From the NCBI GenBank assembly GCA_004194705.1, contig SADC01001302.1:124001-188000 (forward strand): 64,000 nucleotides of DNA. The letters run 5' to 3'. The stretch is from Ditylenchus dipsaci. Lineage: Eukaryota; Nematoda; Chromadorea; Rhabditida; Anguinidae. The position numbers were made by a program, and so were the translations under genes. Below are positions 57,246-64,000 of the stretch, in pieces; positions within the stretch are counted from its first letter, which is position 1, and each line of letters starts with the position of its first letter. The notes below the pieces were generated by a model, which was not told where the DNA came from, did not search any database, and saw only the letters and a program-made list of their open reading frames with translations.

Positions 57246-58080
57246 GCTGAGCACGAATCCGGCGTTAAAATTACTGGTTTGCGAATCGAAAAAAAAATTT
57301 GCTCAAAAATCAGTCTAAAAGTGGCTTTTGACAAAACCACAGGGGGGACCAAGGCATATTTTATAGTGTCACAGGTTCGAATACTACTGGTAGCTGTATT
57401 ATAAAACTGGGAGAAATGCAAAAAGGTCTGAAAATGCCCGAGAGCCGAAAGAGCCCGTATGGCCGAATTGCGCCAAAATGACCGAAAAGGGCCAAAACGC
57501 CCAAATAGGGCTCAATGACCGAAAAGGGCTAAAACGCTCAAATTGGGCCAAAATGACCTAAAAGGGCCAAAATGTCCAAATAGGGCCAAAATGACCAGAA
57601 AGGGGCAAAACGCGCAAATAGGGCTAAAATGACCGAAAAGGGCCTGAACGCCCAAATTAGGCCAAAATAACCGAGAACAGCGAAAAACGCCCAAACAGGG
57701 CCAAAAGAATCGGGTGTTAGAATCACAGGTTTTTTATATAAGAAATTTTTAGCCAAAAATCGGTTTAAAAGTTGCTTTTGAAAAAAACCATAGGGGGGAC
57801 CAAGGCAATTTTTAGTGTCACAGGTTCGAATCCTGCTGGCAGCTGGTATTATGAAACTGTGCGAAAATGCCCAGAAAAGGTCTAAACGTCCACACTTTGC
57901 AAAATGACCGAAAAGCGCCAAAACGCCCGAAAAGGGCCAAAATGACCGAAAAGAGCTTCAATGCCCAATTGGGTCAAAATGACCTGGAAAAACCCAAGAT
58001 GCTCAAACTGGGCCAAAATGACCGGAATGGAGCTAAACGCCCAAATAGGGCCAAAATGCCCTGAAAGGCTTAAATGCTAA
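57246..58080. repeat. imperfect tandem duplication with AATGACCGAAAAGGGCC array and B-box-like motif
   Basis: Two units (57246 to about 57712 and 57713-58080). Each begins with a sequence containing GGGGGGACCAAGGCA and then CACAGGTTCGAAT (a perfect B box GGTTCGAATCC in the second), followed by an array of degenerate GGCCAAAATGACCGAAAAGG units. The B box after a conserved leader suggests a tRNA-derived SINE-like unit that was tandemly duplicated. Frames through the array are artefacts. Confidence 0.7.
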
Positions 58081-58119
58081 AACTCTTCTGTGACAGTCGG
58101 GGGCTGATGCGCCATCGGC

Positions 58120-58475
58120 GCAGCGTGCCTTCTAGTGCATTTACGAAATGCATGTGCCCTTTCAAAAGTGCACATGCATTTTAAAAGTGCATGTGCGATT
58201 CCGAAAGCGCATCTGAATTTTCGGTAATTTACTGTGCGATTTGATGGCTTTTTGTGAATCTTGAACGTCTTTCAGATATTTAAATTACAATAAGCCATCA
58301 AATTGGACAGTAAATCACCACAAACTTAGATGTGCTTTTTGAAATTGCACATGCACTTATGAAGTGAGATGCACTTTCAAAGTGCATCTGCAGTTTCGAA
58401 ATCGCACGCGCGATTTGAGTATGCGCATACATTTTTGGAAATGCATGTGCACTTTTATGCACTTATTGACATCAC
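58120..58475. repeat. self-complementary GCACATGCAC/GTGCATGTGC repeat cluster
   Basis: Multiple short palindromic units (AAAGTGCACATGCATTTT, GTGCATGTGC, GATGCACTTTCAAAGTGCAT) arranged as an inverted repeat around about 58.28 kb, with TTTGATGGCTT and its complement near the centre. Probably a foldback element end-to-end. Confidence 0.65.
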
Positions 58476-58660
58476 TGACTCCGGATGCTGAATTAGCCAT
58501 CAAAAAAAAATTCAAAAAATACAAAACTTTAAGAAGATCAGAACAAAAGCGACTATATTCTGTGCTTTGCACAATCAATAATTTTATTATCGCAAACAGA
58601 CAACAAGGAAGTAAAGCAAGACGATAGTATAGAGCATGACATTAAAAAATGCACATTTAA

Positions 58661-58889
58661 AGGGCATGATCGTGCCCGATGGGGAGAAAAGGCGCGAACC
58701 AGCAGTTCTTTTCTTTCTCGATAAATTTTTACATTCGTTCTCGTCTAGATTTTTTAAGTTTCTGTCTAGTTTTTAAAAGCAGTATAAGGTCATCTATATC
58801 AGATTGACGCAGAACGAGTGAAAAATGGGACGATTCGAAAAAATTCGAAAAAAACTGCTGGTTCGCGCTTAACGCACGAGCATGCCCCT
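58661..58889. mobile_element. TTAA-type MITE (AGGGGCATG ends)
   Basis: Ends AGGGCATGATCGTGC and complement of AGGGGCATGCTCGTGC with TTAA outside both. Next inward GCGCGAACCAGCAGTT and complement. About 229 bp. A similar CATGCCCCTTTAA end occurs alone at about 730-740. Confidence 0.75.
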
Positions 58890-58899
58890 TTAAAAATAA

Positions 58900-61460
58900 T
58901 TTGTGTGTAAATTTTTTTCAATAAAAGGGTTAAATTTCCAGTATTTATAGGAACAAGGGTGAGCAAAGAACGTGCTTAAGCACACCAGTACTTATAGCCG
59001 ACTGACATGTGGAACAGAAAAGCAGACACACCACACATCACAGCCAGCAAAAATTTATTCGGTTGCATCATGCACAAACTACAAACAAGAGTCGAACATT
59101 GTCAAAACAATAGTTTCATTGACAATTATCCATCCTTGTGCCAAAATGGCCGATTTTCGCGGCAACTAACAAATTTTGGTGGAACACATGACTACGTTTG
59201 ACTCGAAAATTGATCTCGTAAAGTCGAGGAAAACCATTCCCTGAGACTTGGAAAAATTTGCATGTGTAACATGTGTCACAAAAGTTCCTAATGAGTTTTC
59301 AAAACCCGTTTTCTGCAATTTCGAAGCATCGTATAAGAAACTTTGACCCTACTAGCGAATACGAAAAATTTGAAAAATTGAAAATATCATTGTGTAGAGT
59401 GTTAAAAACTGCATTAGATACAAGAGTTAGATTTAAAGCGAGATAGTGGTTTCTTTTGTCTTGAAAGGACTGAATAAATAAGCTGGAAGATTGCTTATAT
59501 ATGCCCGCTTTCTGTTTTCTTCTCAAAAAGAAGAAAAAGACAAACACACATCAGATCCAACAATTGTATCTAATGCAGTTTTTAACGCTCTACACAATGA
59601 TGTTTTTACTTTTTTCAAATACCTTGTAAATCGATATAAATATTACATAAAGAGTGAGCAAACACCCTTATTTCTATTAGAAATGTTGTTGGTTTTAGGT
59701 GCTTTTAGGGTCAAATTGTTTGTCTCAAATTAGTCGAAATGAGATGTTTGCCTTAGAGTCCTAGCACTAGTTCTGTTGTATTTTTCCCGTTGATCATTTC
59801 GCTACGTTGTGAACCTAAGATTCTTGGAAATTTCGACGGAGAATAAGCTGAACCAGCTTCCTTTAAAAATCAGCAAAAAACAATTCATTTTTTCAAATTG
59901 GCGCCCTTTCTTTTTCCGGTAATTTTTTGAGATAGAAATTGAACCAAGGTCACTTTTAGGACTGAAATTGATCGCTCTTTCAGATGGCGTGAAGTTGTAA
60001 TTTCCGACAAAGCCTCTAAAGTGGTTCTCAAGCCGAAATTCGTAAAAAGTTCGATTTTCAAAAAATAAAATTTTTCGTATTTTTATTATTTTATTTGAAA
60101 TGTTTAATTATATACAGGTATTTAATATGTAATTTGAAAGAAAATTTAATGGGCTTTAAGATAGTGCGAAAATCAATTAAGCTAGTCCACAAAAAGTGCC
60201 ATTTATGGCTGTTGAATGTTGAGCATGAATCCGAAAATGATAGTCTTTTCAATCGCGTTTTTGACCCATTTCAAAAGTATAACTTACTTAGCAACCCTAT
60301 ACTCAAAATGTCGCATACTCCGTAGAGTAAAAAGATACCAAACCTCCAGGACGTATTGGACGTGTTGAAAAGTACCCAAATTTATGTCCAGACCCAGAAA
60401 AAATGGCGTAACACACTTATTAGTCACAACTTCCGTACTCTGGCCTACCCTTTTTCCAAAAATTTTTCAGCTATCTTATGCAGTAATGGTAGAGCTTCGG
60501 ATGGTGTAATCAAAAAGATTGCGCATAATAATATACTTTTTAAAAAATAAGTAAAGAAGTCAAAAATTTTATACTGAAAATGACAGCTTTGTCTTAAAGG
60601 ACCACGGTCGTCGCCATGATCCTTTTTAATTCACAGTGAATTTGAAATTATAAGATCAGTTTTGTAAGCAAATTAACCTCGCTGAACGTCAAAATAACAA
60701 ACTGACGCTAATCGTTTTTAACCGCCCAAAAAAGCTACTCGTTTTACAACCCCCCCCCTCTCCAATAATTTTTCAGGTACCCCAAAGCCATACTTGTTTT
60801 GAAAAATGCTGAATTAGTACAATTGTCTCTGAGCTTATGCCTTATATCTTTTATCATCTGTTAATACCAATGTGGATTTCTAATTATCTTGGTTTTTTTT
60901 CAGTATCACAGTGATACTATCACTTGTGAAATAATAGTCTTATCTGATGCAGTTTTTGCGCTCTATCACGTGATATTTTCATTTTCTGAAAATGTCCTAT
61001 AAATTTTGAGAGAATTACGAAACCAAGCCACAACCACCTGAATTTTCACCCGAAAGCCCGTGGTTTTTGTGGGTTTTTGGGGTCAAATTGTTTTGGCTTA
61101 AATTTGTGATATTTGCTTGTTGTCTTTTGAGACTTTGCACTAGTTCTATTGCATTTTTCACAGTGATCATTTTGGTATATTGCACTCTCAATTTTTTTTA
61201 GAAAGTCGGCCAGAAAAATGCCAAATCAAGTATCCTTCAAATTCCAACCATAGAAAGAGCTGGTTTTACCTCTTCCCTGTAATTTCTGAGTGACTTTTGT
61301 CTAATTTTTGTGTGTATTTTTTACCTATCTTGTAGCTCTTGAATTGATCTAAAAGTATTGACTAAGCACTGAGCAGTTATACACAGCTATGACGTGCTCT
61401 TGGGCGGCTCATCATGGAAATTTGACAAGTGAGTAAAGTTTAAAAAGGCCTTTGACCCTT
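58900..61460. other. intergenic with decayed duplicated repeat
   Basis: 59386-59622 is an inverted repeat (GTTAAAAACTGCATTAGATA and complement). Its right arm and following sequence (GGGTCAAATTGTTTGTCT, GCACTAGTTCTGTTG) recur at 60.94-61.20 kb in the same orientation. No coding segment supported between them. Confidence 0.5.
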
Positions 61461-61547
61461 AATTCTTCTAGACCACTCTACACACGCACATAATCAGACA
61501 GTTTATTTGAGGAAACGGTACCATCACATAACAACATACGATGAGAT

Positions 61548-62620
61548 CTACGGGCTTTTTTCCTGGAGCATTCTGGAAGATCGGCCACCATTTCTGTGCT
61601 TCGGCTGGGCGCTCGGAGATCGGCGGACGTACACCATGGGTTTCGGGGATCCAGCATTGGCAGGGAGAGACTTCCTCTTCGGCTTGACCACAGAACCACC
61701 ATCCAAGCTGCATTCGGGAGCGGCACCACCAGAGCAGGCATCATCAGAGCGCATTCTCACTTCGGCATCCAGAGGCGTCGGTACTATCTTCACTAACTCT
61801 TGAGGCATCGTTCCATTCACAAATAACTCCAGAGGATTCGGTCTTTCCATCAACTGACAATCCACAATCGGTCCACTCTCCGTCACTTCTGAGGCGACGG
61901 TCCGCCCATGTACTTCGACAAGTACTCAGTAATCACTTCGTCTTCACGGACTTCCATTTCGGTCTTGACCATCTCAGTTTCCACTTCGGTAATAGGGTCC
62001 AAGTTGACCAGACACAATCCACAATCGGTATAGACTTCCAAGAAGTAATAAGAACTACTAACCTGGAGCTCCGACTCCCAACAGGTTTCGTCCTACTTCC
62101 ACAGCTAATTGCAAGCGCCTTAAATTATTTGCTTCACGGCCTCTTTTACATCGGGCTCCAACCTGATGACACGCTTGAGACGCGGATCCACTTTGAGAGC
62201 AAGGCCACCCAGCTTGATTTCCAAAATAGCACAGAGCATTGTCTTGAGCAGCTAGATATTTTCTTTTAGAATCTAGAAAACAAAGATTAAATGAATCCGG
62301 AGGTATCGGTACACTATCATTCCCCACGAGAAAAAACGTATTTTGAATCGCCTAACCAAAAACTCCCCTCCTTACAAGTGGGAAAATGGTGGTTTTGTGC
62401 GTTGGACGCTGGTCGTCTTCCTTTTTGCAGGCATATCGCAGCTCACACATACTCATTTGAAAGAGAAGATCATCGCAGTCATTTTGCCATATTACAGTCA
62501 TAGACGTGGTCTGAATATAAATGGTGCCCACCTCTCGGGAGATTTCCCAGTTTCCTTGAAATGGTCACTCACTTCAAACTGATAATTGGGTCCCTTCATG
62601 TCATCCGTAAACCCATACTC
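61548..62620 (-). CDS. unidentified multi-exon gene, minus strand
   Basis: Not recognised. Minus-strand segments with good splice sites: 62620-62573 (EYGFTDDMKGPNYQFE, donor GTGAGT), about 62478-62391 (MCELRYACKKEDDQRPTHKT, donor GTAAGG), about 62254-62062 (MLCAILEIKLGGLALKVDPR, then LKRVIRLEPDVKEA, with an alternative frame reading NNLRRLQLAVEVGRNLLG), and 62045-61548 (acidic DPITEVETEMVKTEMEVRED then, after a one-base shift near 61905, SGPIVDCQLMERPNPLELFV, VKIVPTPLDAEVRMRSDDA, and a basic Ser/Pro tail SVVKPKRKSLPAN). GC is higher than the surroundings. An acidic middle and a basic, phospho-rich tail are typical of regulatory or adaptor proteins, but no domain can be named. The 5' end was not found. 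Frame errors as in neighbouring genes. Confidence 0.6.
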
Positions 62621-62624
62621 CTAT

Positions 62625-64000
62625 ACACAGAAATAATCTACATGAAAAACTGCACAAGATCGTCCGCTTGTCCTGGTCAGCCGTTCTCGTGTTAAATATT
62701 CAAAAAAGAAAAGAAAAATACTTTTTTTCACCTTGAACACTTTTTTCTCAGCCGATTTATTTTTTTGTCAGACTTATTTGTATAAGTGCTTTTTAGTTTT
62801 CGTCTTGTTATTTTGAAATTTTTTAGCAGTATCGTGTATCCCAGTATCTGAGCTGTATAACGAGTTACCGAATTTTAGGAATGTAGAGCTTTAGCGGTTT
62901 GAATAAACTACTTGTTTTTTTCGTTTCCTGGTTTACATTTCTTACGCAAACAATAAAAACTCAAAATGTATTTTCGGAGTGAAAAATGTCACGAATTTGC
63001 AAAATTTTCATTGTTATGAACTAGCATGATACTTTAAAGATGTGAAAATTCAAAACACGCTGCTCATTGATCATTGACTTTTTGTAAAAGGAAGATACAA
63101 CTTTAGATGGGTGTGTATTATTATTTTTTCCTTTGCTAAAACATGTTAGTAAACAAATGAAAGACCTGTTACATCAATTTTGAGAACTGTTTTTTAGTCT
63201 TTTTGGTTGAAATTATGTGTTTCATTATATTCCAATCAGCCACGAAAATTTCAAGAATTTACAATTTTTAAAAAGACAGAACTTTTCCCATTGTTTTCTC
63301 GCAATCCATCAATTTTGAAAAACACCTTCGCTATATAAATGCGTCCTTCTCTTGTTGACTTGTGCGACAATCTCTTTTAGTGTTCGCTATTGATTTGACA
63401 ATGGGCAACTATTTATAATTTTTAGTGCGCACCCTTTGCTTGTTGACCTCACGAGCTGTCAAGATTTTGGTTCTTTCAATTCTCTTACTAAAAATGTCTT
63501 AAAATAAAAAGCCTCGAAGTTATCACTATTGCATGTAAATTAAAATGAAGAGATTTGTTTTTACTTTAGTGGCGCATGCTCGTCCATTACACGGAGAAAA
63601 GAAGAGACTTGTAGGACCCGTTTGTGAAAAAAAGAGATCAATAAAAAGTTATGGTCAAAACAAAACCGACAGAATAATCGAATCACTTTGTAGTATAAGC
63701 TCATGAATATCATATTGAATACGAAACTGGGACGGTTCGAAAAAATTTGCTTAGAAAAGTTGCTTATGCCTCTTTTACCATACATCGACCACACTCATAG
63801 TCAACTTGTTGTTTATTTATCATAACTATTATAGCTATTTACATTACATACAAAGTTAGATAAAATTTGTTTTGCAGTCGTAAAAGCAGCTATTTTTGTG
63901 ACCTAAATGTGTTTTCGACTTGTGTGATGACTGTAATTTTTTATTTTCAAAGATGTATTTATTTAAGATATAAATATATACTTTTATTATGGGAAATATT
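62625..64000. other. AT-rich intergenic or intronic DNA
   Basis: No gene seen. A TTTAAAG-ended remnant of the TTAA MITE family may lie near 62.98-63.05 kb (ACTAGCATGATACTTTAAAG), and GGGACGGTTCGAAAAAATTT near 63.73 kb resembles the 58.7 kb MITE interior. It could hold 5' exons of the 61.5-62.6 kb gene, but none is supported. Confidence 0.35.

Noticed and set aside
57538..57921. 127-residue minus-strand frame (FGHFGPF repeats)
   Set aside because: Translation of the degenerate GGCCAAAATGACCGAAAAGG array.

Overview
This is a 64 kb piece of an animal nuclear genome, most likely a nematode. All recognisable genes are split by many short AT-rich introns with GT/AG ends and TTTCAG-like acceptors. 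One gene is a transthyretin-like secreted protein, a family expanded in nematodes, and another is an HNF4-type nuclear receptor of the kind nematodes carry in large numbers. Two genes have acceptor-like sites a few bases upstream of the start codon, as expected for trans-splicing. I cannot name the species.

Host genes, left to right: a PAN/apple-domain gene (8.1-9.4 kb, with a candidate membrane/signal exon at 4.9-5.2 kb); an HNF4-like nuclear receptor in about 18 exons (20.6-28.4 kb); an HSDL1/HSD17B12-like short-chain dehydrogenase in 7 exons (34.2-36.7 kb); a transthyretin-like gene in 3 exons (37.9-38.4 kb); a complete P5A ATPase (ATP13A1/CATP-8) in about 23 exons on the minus strand (38.9-46.0 kb); a D-aspartate/D-amino-acid oxidase in about 10 exons on the minus strand (50.1-52.7 kb); and an unidentified multi-exon minus-strand gene at 61.5-62.6 kb. 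They do not form a pathway; they look like ordinary independent genes.

Most of the rest is mobile DNA, dominated by inverted-repeat elements. The clearest group is three MULE-type elements (14.05-16.43, 17.78-19.47 and 53.56-55.53 kb). In each, the terminal inverted repeats consist of a short tandem repeat private to that element, and each is flanked by an exact 8-bp target duplication. One carries MULE transposase remnants followed by a Ulp1-like cysteine-protease C-terminus; another carries a FLYWCH-like finger and transposase remnants. hAT-like elements with 8-bp duplications lie at 23.9, 31.1, 46.6 and 47.1 kb. Many short MITE families fill introns and intergenic DNA, with one nest three layers deep (52.85-55.69 kb). 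There are also a 790-bp near-perfect palindrome, a 75-bp minisatellite and several simpler arrays.

Several clearly conserved genes contain single-base frameshifts, often at short homopolymers (at least four in the P5A ATPase). This pattern is better explained by uncorrected long-read assembly errors than by gene decay, so reading frames here should be treated as locally unreliable.
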